Origin: Methanobacteriota archaeon
GTDB taxonomy: Archaea; Thermoplasmatota; DTKX01; GCA-020343715
DNA: 8,658 nucleotides
Direction: 5' to 3'
Assembly (NCBI GenBank): GCA_030594725.1
Contig: JAUVEQ010000105.1
Span: 1 to 8,658 of the forward strand
Every line of letters begins with the position of its first letter. The first letter of the stretch is position 1. Below the pieces are notes generated by a model that saw only the letters and a list, made by a program, of their open reading frames with translations, was not told where the DNA came from and ran no database searches. The position numbers and the translations under genes were made by a program. Shown here piece by piece: positions 1 through 8,300 of this stretch.

Positions 1-2589
1 GGTGGCCTCCACGAAGCTGGTGCCGGCCTTCTCGACGGCGTTGAACACCGCGGGCAGCGTGTAGCCGCCGAGCCGTACCCGCTGGGATATCTGGATGGAG
101 TAGTCCACGCCTGTGCCGATGGCGATGGAGCCTATCATCACGGTGATGGTGGAGAGGGGGATGTCCAGGGCCACCAGCGTCCCGGGCTCCAGCGCGATGA
201 CGCACAGCACGGGTATGATCGTGATGAGACCGATCTTGATGCTCCTGAAGATTATGGCAAGGACGATGAACGTGAGGGCTATGCAGACGGCCAGGGAGTT
301 GAACTGGCTGGCTATGATGAGGTCGTTGACGGCCAGGGTGATGGCCGCGATACCGGTGAGGGACGAGTGCAGGTTCGGGTTGTTGTACAGCTCGTTCTGC
401 TCCGCGACCACCGCGTTGACGGCGTCCACCGCTGCCCTGGTCTCGTCGATGTCCATGAAGGGCATGAAGGTGTAGATGAGGGCCCTCCGGCTCTCGGTGG
501 AGATCAGCATCTCCCGGGGCTCGTACGAGAGCACGTCGTACCACATGTCGATCAGAAGCTGGGCGGCGTTCTCGGCCCCCAGGTCGTTCAGCGTCTGGAC
601 GACCTCCCAGAAGCTCATACCGCCCGTCCCGATGGTGATGCCGCCCACTGTGATCTCGTCGGGCATGGAAACGGAGTCCATGATGCCCACCATGGACATG
701 CCCTGGGTGTCCTCGATCACGTTGACCTTGTTCGTTGTATCGTCCATGATCTCGAGGACGGTGTATTCGTAGGGGTCGTCCCGAAGGATGAACATCCCCA
801 TCTGGCCGCCGCCCATGTACTCGCTGTACTCGTCCATCTTGGTGACGACCGTCTCGTCCGAGGGCGCCATCGCAAGGTAGTTCGCGTCCAGACGTACCGC
901 GGGTATCAGGCTGATCGATATGACCACTGCTATGAGGGTGACGAGCACGATCTTCTTGCGGTTGCGCGAGGGGAGGGTGGAGAACTTCTTCATCCCCGCC
1001 GCCTCACGTTTCTTCTCGTACTTGGTGATCATGATGAGGGCCGGGACCAGGGTGTAGGTCATGATGTAGGTGAAGAGGATGCCCAGCGTCAGGGCGAGGC
1101 CCATGGTGAAGATGGGCGGGAGGGTGCCGATCATCAGGGAGGCGAAGCCGATGCCGGTGGTGAGCGCCGACAGCATGATGGCGGGATTGATGGCCTTGAC
1201 GGCCTTGGAGAGCCGTTCCTCGCGCGTACCCTCCTTCTCCTCGGCGAACCGGTTGGATATGTACAGACCGTACGACACGCCCAGAGCTAGGAGGACAGGT
1301 GCCACTATCACCACCTGTGGTGTTATCACCACCCACTGCCAGAGCGCACCGATGATGCCCAGGGCGACCATGAGACCGAGGGTCACGGGCAGGAGGGCGA
1401 TGATTATGACCCAAGGGGTCCTGTGGAAGATGAAAAGGGCGAGCATCAGGGCGATGATGACCAGGCCGATGACGTTGAAGAACTCCTCGAGGGTCCGCTC
1501 CTGGATGGTCTGTATGAGGGGCGTTGGACCGGTGAGGTAGATGACCATCGAGCCCTCCCATTCCTTGTTCACCTCGGCCAGGACGAGCCGGGTCCGCTCC
1601 ATCACCTTGAGCTGGATGTCCGGGTCCTTGTTCAGCAGTACGATGAGGGCGAAGCGGTCGTAGATGCCATCACCGTCGGTGTCGGCGACGATGGGCCTGA
1701 CCACGTCCGCGGGAAGCTGACCCAGGACGGTATCGATCATGGCCTGGTCGTTGGGGATGCTGTAGTTGCCTGGAATATCCCCGACGCCGAGTCGGATGGC
1801 CAGCTCCTGGGCCGTCTGGTTGATCACCTTGACCAGCATGGGGATGCTGAGGATGGCCGAGATGCCGTCCATCTCGCCGTCGTCCTCCCGCCAGGGGTTG
1901 AGGCCGTAGGCGAGGTAGTCGAAGTCCTCCTGGTAACCGGAGCCATCCGGCGGCATCGGCGGCGGTGGATGGTCCTCGTCGCCCTCGATCGCTGAGAGGG
2001 CCTTCAGTATGGCCACGTCCGTGACGTTCTCCTTGCTCAGCATCTCGCCGTAGAGGAACATTGCGTCCGTGGACCAGTCCTCCCGGACCTCGTTGATTAT
2101 CTCCGTGGTGGGGTCGTCGGGGGGCAGGAACACCTCGAAGTCGCCCCGCATCTGGGATTCGATGCCCAGGGCCTCGTTGCCGACGATGTTGAGGGCGGGG
2201 ACGGCCATGACCATCGAGACCAGGAGGAGGGCCATCACCACCGTCTTGGGCCGGCGTGTGATCCAGCCGATGTTCGCCCGGTCGCTCTTGGGGCGCTTGG
2301 GTCCGCCCCCGAATATGCGGGCGGTGTAGTCGTCACCCATGGTGTCCAGGTCGGTCTTGGTCTTCTTGGCGGCTTGACCCGCCTTGGTGAGCGATGCCTC
2401 CGCCCGCTCCACGTACCTGTCCACGATCTCGCCGGTGTGGCTCTTCTCCTCCGGCGAGAAGAAGCGGTTCACCTCGTCGTCGACGTTGCGGTCCACGCGG
2501 TTCAGCCACCGCCGGAAGGGACCCTTCTTGGGGTCGGCACCACCGGTATTACCAGACAAGTCTGGGACCTCTGCACGAGTGATGCCCAT
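1..2589 (-). CDS. RND/MMPL-superfamily membrane transporter (C-terminus cut by window edge)
   Basis: This is an integral membrane permease of the RND/MMPL type (archaeal HAE3-like exporters). Such proteins use an ion gradient to move lipids, hydrophobic compounds or envelope components; the substrate here is unknown. The first 863 residues are present, and the frame is open to base 1. An N-terminal soluble stretch (about 1-110) is charged and lacks membrane segments. TM1 is about 115-136, and an extracytoplasmic domain covers about 137-368. A TM cluster follows at about 370-389, 392-415, 421-445, 470-489, 494-522 and 545-563, then a second extracytoplasmic domain (about 564-762) and TMs at about 764-781, 783-805 and 812-830. 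The second half carries the family signature GTGVDYSIQI (825-834). The equivalent first-half site reads LGVSYGLYISNRF, with Ser439 where Asp is usual. Start: an in-frame TAA lies just upstream (2596-2598), so ATG at 2589 is the first ATG; TTG at 2592 is the only other choice. A weak AAGGA precedes it. The gene lies 73 bases downstream of the peptidase gene. The family is clear; the substrate is not. Confidence 0.9.
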   Translation of the reverse strand, partial: MGITRAEVPDLSGNTGGADPKKGPFRRWLNRVDRNVDDEVNRFFSPEEKSHTGEIVDRYVERAEASLTKAGQAAKKTKTDLDTMGDDYTARIFGGGPKRPKSDRANIGWITRRPKTVVMALLLVSMVMAVPALNIVGNEALGIESQMRGDFEVFLPPDDPTTEIINEVREDWSTDAMFLYGEMLSKENVTDVAILKALSAIEGDEDHPPPPMPPDGSGYQEDFDYLAYGLNPWREDDGEMDGISAILSIPMLVKVINQTAQELAIRLGVGDIPGNYSIPNDQAMIDTVLGQLPADVVRPIVADTDGDGIYDRFALIVLLNKDPDIQLKVMERTRLVLAEVNKEWEGSMVIYLTGPTPLIQTIQERTLEEFFNVIGLVIIALMLALFIFHRTPWVIIIALLPVTLGLMVALGIIGALWQWVVITPQVVIVAPVLLALGVSYGLYISNRFAEEKEGTREERLSKAVKAINPAIMLSALTTGIGFASLMIGTLPPIFTMGLALTLGILFTYIMTYTLVPALIMITKYEKKREAAGMKKFSTLPSRNRKKIVLVTLIAVVISISLIPAVRLDANYLAMAPSDETVVTKMDEYSEYMGGGQMGMFILRDDPYEYTVLEIMDDTTNKVNVIEDTQGMSMVGIMDSVSMPDEITVGGITIGTGGMSFWEVVQTLNDLGAENAAQLLIDMWYDVLSYEPREMLISTESRRALIYTFMPFMDIDETRAAVDAVNAVVAEQNELYNNPNLHSSLTGIAAITLAVNDLIIASQFNSLAVCIALTFIVLAIIFRSIKIGLITIIPVLCVIALEPGTLVALDIPLSTITVMIGSIAIGTGVDYSIQISQRVRLGGYTLPAVFNAVEKAGTSFVEAT

Positions 2590-2593
2590 CAAT

Positions 2594-2603
2594 CCTTATA
2601 AGG
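2594..2603. promoter_or_regulatory. TATA-like palindrome upstream of transporter gene
   Basis: The ten bases CCTTATAAGG form a perfect palindrome in the 73-base gap between the peptidase stop and the transporter ATG at 2589. It resembles an archaeal TATA box. However, it ends only four bases before the ATG, so a start of transcription about 25 bases downstream would fall inside the annotated gene, where I see no in-frame ATG or GTG. It may instead be an operator, or the AAGGA part of a weak ribosome binding site on the minus strand. The role is unresolved. Confidence 0.3.
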
Positions 2604-2662
2604 GTTGTGAGTTTACCAGTACCCAAGTGAGGGGGCCTGGCTTGGTCAGAATCCGGCCGTTT

Positions 2663-5077
2663 TCACCATTCTATCCGGGGCCTTCCCTGGTCGGAGAATC
2701 CGTTCTGGGGCTCGAAGGGATTGAAGGCCGGATCGGCGAAGAGGGTGCGCACATAGACGGTGGGCACCGCCGGTCTGACGGCGAAGCTGTGACGCAGGGC
2801 CTCGCCCACGGAGGTGTCGTTGTAGAGAAGCGACCACTCCATCCAACGGGTGCCGGACTCGGAGCCCGTCGACCGGGTGGCCCCCACGAACGCGTTCACA
2901 CCGGCGCTCATGAAGTTCAACGCGATGGACTGGTCCGCGGGCACCCCGTCGATGCGGCCCATCAGGCATGCGGCGGTGATGAAGAAGGACGGCCCCAGCT
3001 CCCAGTTGCGTATGTCCAGGTTCTTGACGGACGTGGAGTACTCGTCGGGGCCGTTCATCTCGGGAACGTACCAGTACCAGTTCCCGTGGAGCATTATCTC
3101 CATGTAGTTGGCCCGAACGTAGGCGCCCCGGGCCACCATGGTCTGGCGGTCGTTCTCGAGGGTGTCGCCGTACTGCTCGGCATTGAAACCCAGGGTCGCC
3201 AGCTCGTCGGCGAAGGGCCGCTGCCAGAACAGACCGCCGGTCTGGCCGCCCCCCTCGCCGTAGAGGAGCAGGTAGTTGCTGCCCCAGTCGTTGCTCTCCT
3301 GGAAGTCCAGCGTCTCGGTGTGGGAGAGGGCCACCTCCCGGTAGAACAGGGTCCTGGCGACCAGGCTGCTCACGCCCGCTACGGTCGTGCTCAGCACCCG
3401 TCCGATGCTGAGGGTCCCGTTGAGCCGGTATTCCTCGTCCGAGGCCCAGCCCAGACCGAACTGCACGTCCTCCACCCACGATTGATCCTTCTCGTAGTAG
3501 TACTGGGGGATGGCCGTCGCGTCGCCCAGCATGGCCAGCCAGGCCGGTCCGGTGGTGTAGGTCTCGTAGAGGGTGGCCCCGCCCTCGGGCGCATAGAGGT
3601 TGAGGCCAGTCACTGCCTCATCGAGGGCCTGGACGTTCCGGTCCACATGGGCGTTCACGGGGCCGTGCTGGTCCTTGTCGTACCAGGGCCCCGAGCAGGT
3701 GGAGTACGATCTGCCCCACTCGCTGTCCACGTACGCCAGGTCGCTGTCGGCCACCAAGAAGCCGCCGTGGGCGGCAGCCAGGTACGGCGCCATCCTCGAG
3801 AGGCCCGGGACCTGGGGGACCATGGGCGATTCGAGGGGCGTCTGGACGAAGGATACCTCCCAGTCCGCCGAGATCCGGGAGTAGCCGACCTTGCCCAGGC
3901 CATTGCCCATGGTGCCCAGGTTGGTCCGGCCACTGATACCGTAGAAGATGGAGATGGTGAGCTCCAGGTCGTCCGTGCCGTTGATGGTCACCACGTCCAG
4001 GGCCGCCTCCCCCGCCCGGTAACCGATGGAGGACCCGTAGGCAACGATGTCCCCGTTCCCTTCCTCGAGCCAGAGGCTCACGATCGGCACGATGCCGATG
4101 TCCTCCTTGATGTTGGCGAAGGGGTCGTCCATCGAGGTGATCTTCGCCTCTATCTGCAACCGCTGTATCCCCTCGGCGATGCCCACGTTGATCATCTGGG
4201 AGCTCTCTCCGGTGGAGAGGTCCTCCAGCTTACCCACACGGGTCACGGCCGAGAAGTGGCCCCGCTCCTCCCACTCGACGGGACCGTCCGCCTGGAGGTC
4301 AAAGCAACTGATGCCGGCCACGTCCGAGGGGTTGGTGAGCACTCCGTAGTCCGTCCGCCCGAAGCGGTCGACCAGGAGCATGCCCACGGCCTGTTCCAGG
4401 TCCTCGGCCTTGAGGTAGAGGACGGGCAGGCCGATCTCCCGGGCCACCTCCTTCGAGGAGGGCTCGAAGGGCCCGGCCAGTATGACGAACTCGGCCCCCA
4501 GCTCCCGGACCGCCTCGCGGATCTTGTCGGTGGACGAGGGACCGTCCCTCACGAGGACGGGGATGTCCAGGTACGAGGCCACCAGGCTCGCCTGCAGCGA
4601 GGCCTTGTAGCCCTCGAAGCCCACGTCCACGACGACCGCGCCTCCCGCCTTCTCGAACGCCAGCAGGGCGGCCGAGATGGTTGCGGTGGTATGGTCGGGA
4701 CCCTCCACCCGCAGTGGCGAGGAAAGGTCGAGCTGGTCCTTGAGACGGGCCTGCTGATGTGCCTCGGCCTCCTCCCCGTCCACCAGGAGGGGCACCAGGC
4801 CGAAGCCTCCCGAGGGCTTGTCGTACCAGACAGCCAGGGGGGTGGCGGCCGCGGCCAGTATGGGGGCGCCGGTGTCCACGACCACGTGGTCGTACGAATC
4901 GATCCTCACCGAGGTGGAGGCCATGACGTCACCGAAGGCGATCTCATCCACGTCATCCTGGCGGGTGGTGGACCACGCTCCCAGCCCCAGGGCTGCGATG
5001 ATGATCAACGCCACCACTGCGATGGCTAGTACCTTCCGGTCTGCCAGGAGCCGTGGCAAGCGCATCATTAATGCCAT
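2663..5077 (-). CDS. Membrane-anchored C25 (gingipain-like) cysteine peptidase with CW_binding_2-like N-terminal region
   Basis: This is a predicted extracytoplasmic cysteine peptidase of clan CD, family C25, 804 residues long. One hydrophobic segment (about 15-35) after a basic N-terminus looks like a signal anchor: no clear cleavage site follows and there is no C-terminal TM. Residues about 145-230 resemble the cell-wall-binding repeat 2 fold (VVVD 148-151, then IPVLVRDG 172-179, then FVILAG 197-202). A weaker copy seems to lie at about 62-105. The C25 region starts near 510. It shows WLAMLGDATAIP (513-524), an SDEEYRLNG/SIGR stretch (546-560), LHG with His664 as the expected catalytic His, ITAAC with Cys704 as the expected nucleophile, and FADPAFNP (780-787), which matches the GDP-type motif after the catalytic domain. 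The protein has only three Cys (258, 461, 704). Start: ATG 5077 gives the longest form. ATG codons 4 and 5 (5068, 5065) sit about 25-28 bases after a CCTTAT element and could be leaderless starts. Its substrate is unknown; an inactive homologue cannot be excluded, although both catalytic residues are present. Confidence 0.85.
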   Translation of the reverse strand: MALMMRLPRLLADRKVLAIAVVALIIIAALGLGAWSTTRQDDVDEIAFGDVMASTSVRIDSYDHVVVDTGAPILAAAATPLAVWYDKPSGGFGLVPLLVDGEEAEAHQQARLKDQLDLSSPLRVEGPDHTTATISAALLAFEKAGGAVVVDVGFEGYKASLQASLVASYLDIPVLVRDGPSSTDKIREAVRELGAEFVILAGPFEPSSKEVAREIGLPVLYLKAEDLEQAVGMLLVDRFGRTDYGVLTNPSDVAGISCFDLQADGPVEWEERGHFSAVTRVGKLEDLSTGESSQMINVGIAEGIQRLQIEAKITSMDDPFANIKEDIGIVPIVSLWLEEGNGDIVAYGSSIGYRAGEAALDVVTINGTDDLELTISIFYGISGRTNLGTMGNGLGKVGYSRISADWEVSFVQTPLESPMVPQVPGLSRMAPYLAAAHGGFLVADSDLAYVDSEWGRSYSTCSGPWYDKDQHGPVNAHVDRNVQALDEAVTGLNLYAPEGGATLYETYTTGPAWLAMLGDATAIPQYYYEKDQSWVEDVQFGLGWASDEEYRLNGTLSIGRVLSTTVAGVSSLVARTLFYREVALSHTETLDFQESNDWGSNYLLLYGEGGGQTGGLFWQRPFADELATLGFNAEQYGDTLENDRQTMVARGAYVRANYMEIMLHGNWYWYVPEMNGPDEYSTSVKNLDIRNWELGPSFFITAACLMGRIDGVPADQSIALNFMSAGVNAFVGATRSTGSESGTRWMEWSLLYNDTSVGEALRHSFAVRPAVPTVYVRTLFADPAFNPFEPQNGFSDQGRPRIEW

Positions 5078-5090
5078 AGCGGATGATGAT

Positions 5091-5100
5091 GATAAGGATT
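5091..5100 (-). promoter_or_regulatory. Candidate TATA-like element for the C25 peptidase gene
   Basis: On the minus strand this reads AATCCTTATC, an A/T-rich patch followed by a (CAT)n-like run up to the ATG. The distance to ATG 5077 is only about 16 bases. The distance to in-frame ATGs 5068 and 5065 is about 25-28 bases, the spacing expected between an archaeal TATA box and the start of a leaderless transcript. It shares CCTTAT with the element before the transporter gene (2594-2603). An alternative minus-strand promoter is the AATATT core at 5142-5148. Confidence 0.3.
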
Positions 5101-5133
5101 TTGCATTCGGTCGCTCCCATTCTGCAGGGCGTA

Positions 5134-5148
5134 CGAAACATTAATATT
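5134..5148 (+). promoter_or_regulatory. Candidate BRE/TATA promoter of tRNA-His
   Basis: A purine-rich CGAAAC stretch (5134-5139) is followed by TTAATATT (5141-5148), in the order of a BRE and TATA box on the plus strand. The TATA centre is about 36 bases before the tRNA, which would place transcription start near 5170 and give a leader of about 11 bases. Its AATATT core is symmetrical, so it could also serve the minus-strand peptidase gene with a leader of about 40 bases. Confidence 0.4.
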
Positions 5149-5180
5149 CACAATCGACATGCCACGGCCCGCCCCGAAAT

Positions 5181-5255
5181 GGCCGGGGTGGGGTAGCTTG
5201 GTCATCCTAAGGGACTGTGGATCCCTCGACCCGGGTTCAAATCCCGGTCCCGGCC
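5181..5255 (+). tRNA. trnH: tRNA-His (anticodon GTG)
   Basis: This is an intronless histidine tRNA. The acceptor strands GCCGGGG (5182-5188) and TCCCGGC (5248-5254) pair over seven positions, with one G-T. The anticodon stem AGGGA/TCCCT (5210-5214, 5222-5226) encloses the loop CTGTGGA, with anticodon GTG at 5217-5219. The T arm is CCGGG-TTCAAAT-CCCGG (5231-5247), and the D arm has GGT in its loop. The base before the acceptor is G (5181) and the discriminator is C (5255), giving the G-1:C73 pair that histidyl-tRNA synthetase recognises in prokaryotes. CCA is not encoded, so it must be added by the CCA-adding enzyme. The variable loop is short (CGAC). No T-rich terminator is evident directly downstream. 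Confidence 0.95.
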
Positions 5256-5320
5256 CTCCTTCCATTCACCCGAGACCCCTGGTCCGGACAACCTCCCGAG
5301 AGTAGCATCTCTAACCATAA

Positions 5321-5366
5321 TCTATTTAATCGGCGCATATTATCATTCCACGCCTACCGGGTGGTG
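5321..5366 (+). promoter_or_regulatory. Candidate promoter and ribosome binding site of the beta-helix protein gene
   Basis: TATTTAAT at 5323-5330 is the best TATA-like box before the plus-strand gene and would start transcription near 5352. A second A/T patch, ATATTATC, follows at 5337-5344. GGTG repeated at 5360-5366 is partly complementary to the archaeal 16S rRNA 3' end (AUCACCUCC) and lies eight bases before ATG 5375, which supports that start. The remaining gap (5256-5320) shows only a pyrimidine-rich stretch after the tRNA and a weak 4-bp hairpin near 5299-5313. Confidence 0.4.
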
Positions 5367-5374
5367 CTGTTCAG

Positions 5375-8300
5375 ATGAATCATCTACCTCATGCGAGTCC
5401 GCCGCTTGGTGCCAAGGTCGGACCCTCCTGGAAGATCCTGTCAACGGTCGGGGTCCTCCTCGCCGTCGCGATGCTGGCACTCGTCCTCGCACCCGGGTCC
5501 GCCGACGCCGCCATCACTGGTGACCAGCCACCGGCGAGTGGCGACTGGGTGGTCCTTAACGCTACCGTCGTCTCCAACGAGGACATCAGGATCCAGGGCG
5601 ATCTCGTGGTGAAGGCCAAGCTCACGATCTCCGATTCCACCTTACGCCTCATGCCCTCCTCCGATGGTGCCGACATGATCAACGTGACCCCCGGGGGGCG
5701 CCTGGTCGTCACCGACACCCTCATCACCTCGGGGACGGGATCCGCCTTCGGGTTCCTGGTCACCGGGGAGATGGAGCTGGAAGGCGTGGTAGTGCAGGGT
5801 CCCTACCTCGGCATCCGTGTCAAGACCATCATGGATGTCCTGATCGCGAACACGACCATCAAGGACCCCGTGGACACCGCCATCCTCCTCGACGGGGCGG
5901 ACGGCACCGTCCTCCGGAACGTGATGGTCCGGGCCGATGACTTCCAACCCCGCATGTCGAGCTCGGTGGTCGTTCCCGCGGCCACCGGATACGCCGATGT
6001 GGAGCTGGTGGCACCTGGCCTCGTGCGGGTCCTGGACGGGGCGCCCTCCATCGAGGGGCTCGACATATCGATCAACGGTACCCTCTGGCTGGACCTGGCG
6101 ATGGTCAAGAAGGGCGGCTCGGCCTCCTTGGATATGCTCTGCCAGTGGCCGATGCTGGAAGTGGATACCCGAGAGGACCTGGTCATTTCCGATGTGGTGT
6201 TCCACGAATCGATCGTGCATCCGATGCTTGACCTGGCTATCCATAACGAGGTCGCCGGTGGCAGTGTGGACGTCATGACCAGCTTCCAGGTGGTCGCGGT
6301 CCTTCTGCAAAACTACAGGAGCATCGGGCTGGAGGATCCGATAGGATGGAACATCACCCGGGTGTACACCTACAAGACCACCACGGAGACGGGATTCTAC
6401 CTCAACAGCACGGTGGTAAGGGAGACATACGAGGAGGTGGTCCTCGTCTTCGCGGCGGTGGACGAGACCTTCACCACCAAGGGTCCCCACGCCTTCGACC
6501 TCTCCATCACGGGCGCCCGGACCAACGGGATCAGGGTGCTCGAGTACACGTTCTCCCCGGGCTACTCGGGAGCGCAGCGACCGACCTTCGACACCCGCCT
6601 GGTGCTGGACGATGCGTGGGTCGAAGGGGGAGGGTCCCTTATCCATGTCGACACCGCACCCGCCTTCACCTCGGCCTTCGACCGGTTCCATTCGGACCTG
6701 AGGTTATCCAACTCGTCCTTCCTTCATGTCAGGGGAAGCGTCATCGAGACACAGAACGTGAAATGGCCCTCGGAGGTCCTGGTCATCGAGAACTGCACCT
6801 TCTCGAATGCCCATCTTGCTGCATCGGGCCTCCTCCAGCTTGAACTATCCAGGACCCTGTCCAACAATCTCCCCAGCACGATAGATATTCGCAGGAACGT
6901 CTTCAAGAACAGCGATGGTCAATTGATCTCGGTGAGCGGATCGGAGTACGGCATCTCCCGTCTTGAACAACTGTCCATCTCGGCCAACATCTTCTTCAAC
7001 AACTCCTACTGGGGGGAGGCCGGGTACATGGTCATTACGGATGTGGGCCGGGTCGTCATCGAGAACAACTCCTTCGAGGACCACTTCTGCACCCTGGGCA
7101 TCGTGATCTTCCACCAGGGTGGGTACTGGACAACCATAAGAATACGCGACCCCTGCTATATGCGCATCTCGAACAACTCTTTCAAGGACAACCTGGTGCT
7201 GGCGCCAGAGAATGTCATCGAAGGGTTCATTGAGGTGACGTGGGGGGGCCAGCTGACCGTTGAGGGTAACGAGATAGATGGGGGTCGAGGCATGTTCCTC
7301 AACCTCTCGGAGATCACGGAGTTCTCCCGGACGTCCACCCTTGATTTCTATGACAACGACATCCACGACAACGACGGCATCATACTCTACTTCAATCAGA
7401 CCGATGCGAACCATTCAGGCCTCTCGGTGATGATAATGGATAACCGGGCCTGGGACAACGCGGGACCCCTCACGGACTACCCCAGGGATTCCCCGGCCCT
7501 CGGGGACCTGCTCTTTGACTATGACGCGCGGTTCGAGTTCGTCAACAACACCGTCACCAGGTCCACGGCGCCCGTCTTCATCGCCTACGGCAACCTGACG
7601 GCCCGCGACAACACCTTCGCGGACTGCACGGAATACGCCCTGCGCTTCGAGAACCTCCGGATGAACCAGCCCACCATCGTCGGCAACGTGTTCACGCGCT
7701 GCGGGGACGTGATCTCCATCACCGCCAAGGACTCTGCCCCCACCCACGTGCTCGTCTGGATGGACGGCAACCAGGTAGACTGCACCGGCGTGGCCCTCTT
7801 CCTCAGGTACATGGAACTGACCATGAGGAACACCAACATCACCAGCACGGCCAGCCCGACGGTGATCGCGGAGCTCTCGAGGATCGACGCCTACAACTGC
7901 CAGCTGGACCCCGACAGGGCCATCGTCGAGTTCGACGGCTACATCTACGTCTGGTTCTGGGTCGAGGCCCGGGTGGAGTGGGCGAACACCACCGGCTCCG
8001 CCAGCGGGAATCCCGTGCCCGGGGCCAACGTGACCTTCTTCGACACGAACGGACTGTGGGCCGCCCACGAGTTCGCCGATGCGGAAGGCGGACTGGGACC
8101 CGTGACCATCCTCCAGTGGTACATCGAGCACACCTTCGACCCGGTGGTCCTGTCGCCCTACACCGTCACCGCCTCACTGTCCAGCTTTCACTCGAACTCC
8201 TCCCTGGAGCTGAACAGGAGCTACGTGGGCGAGGACGCGCTGCTGTTGCTCCTCGTGGACCCCGTGGTCCCGTACGGCACGGTCGACGCGCCCCTCCAGG

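Noticed and set aside
367..1995. Plus-strand open frames (307 and 190 codons) and a 185-codon minus-strand frame over the transporter
   Set aside because: All lie inside the continuous RND frame, which has clear TM segments and the GTGVDY motif. Their translations are His/Gly/Asp- or Arg/Pro-rich shadows.
2384..5029. 881-codon plus-strand open frame antisense to the C25-like gene
   Set aside because: Its translation is a low-complexity mix rich in His, Gly, Arg, Val and Pro with no recognisable domain. The minus-strand frame carries a signal anchor and a full set of C25 motifs. Long antisense frames are expected from the third-position GC bias.
5081..5093. (GAT)n run before the peptidase gene
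   Set aside because: It has only about four units, too short to call a functional repeat. It is noted only as part of the peptidase leader.
5231..5255. tRNA 3' end as an integration (att) site
   Set aside because: I saw no second copy of the T-arm/acceptor sequence in the window, and no integrase or mobile-element gene nearby.
5299..5313. Weak inverted repeat between tRNA-His and the beta-helix gene
   Set aside because: The stem is only four pairs and no T-run follows, so it is not a convincing terminator or operator.
5642..8131. Minus-strand open frames (349, 189 and 238 codons) opposite the beta-helix gene
   Set aside because: The plus-strand frame is uninterrupted, begins with a signal peptide and shows regular beta-helix repeats. 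The antisense translations have no domain character.
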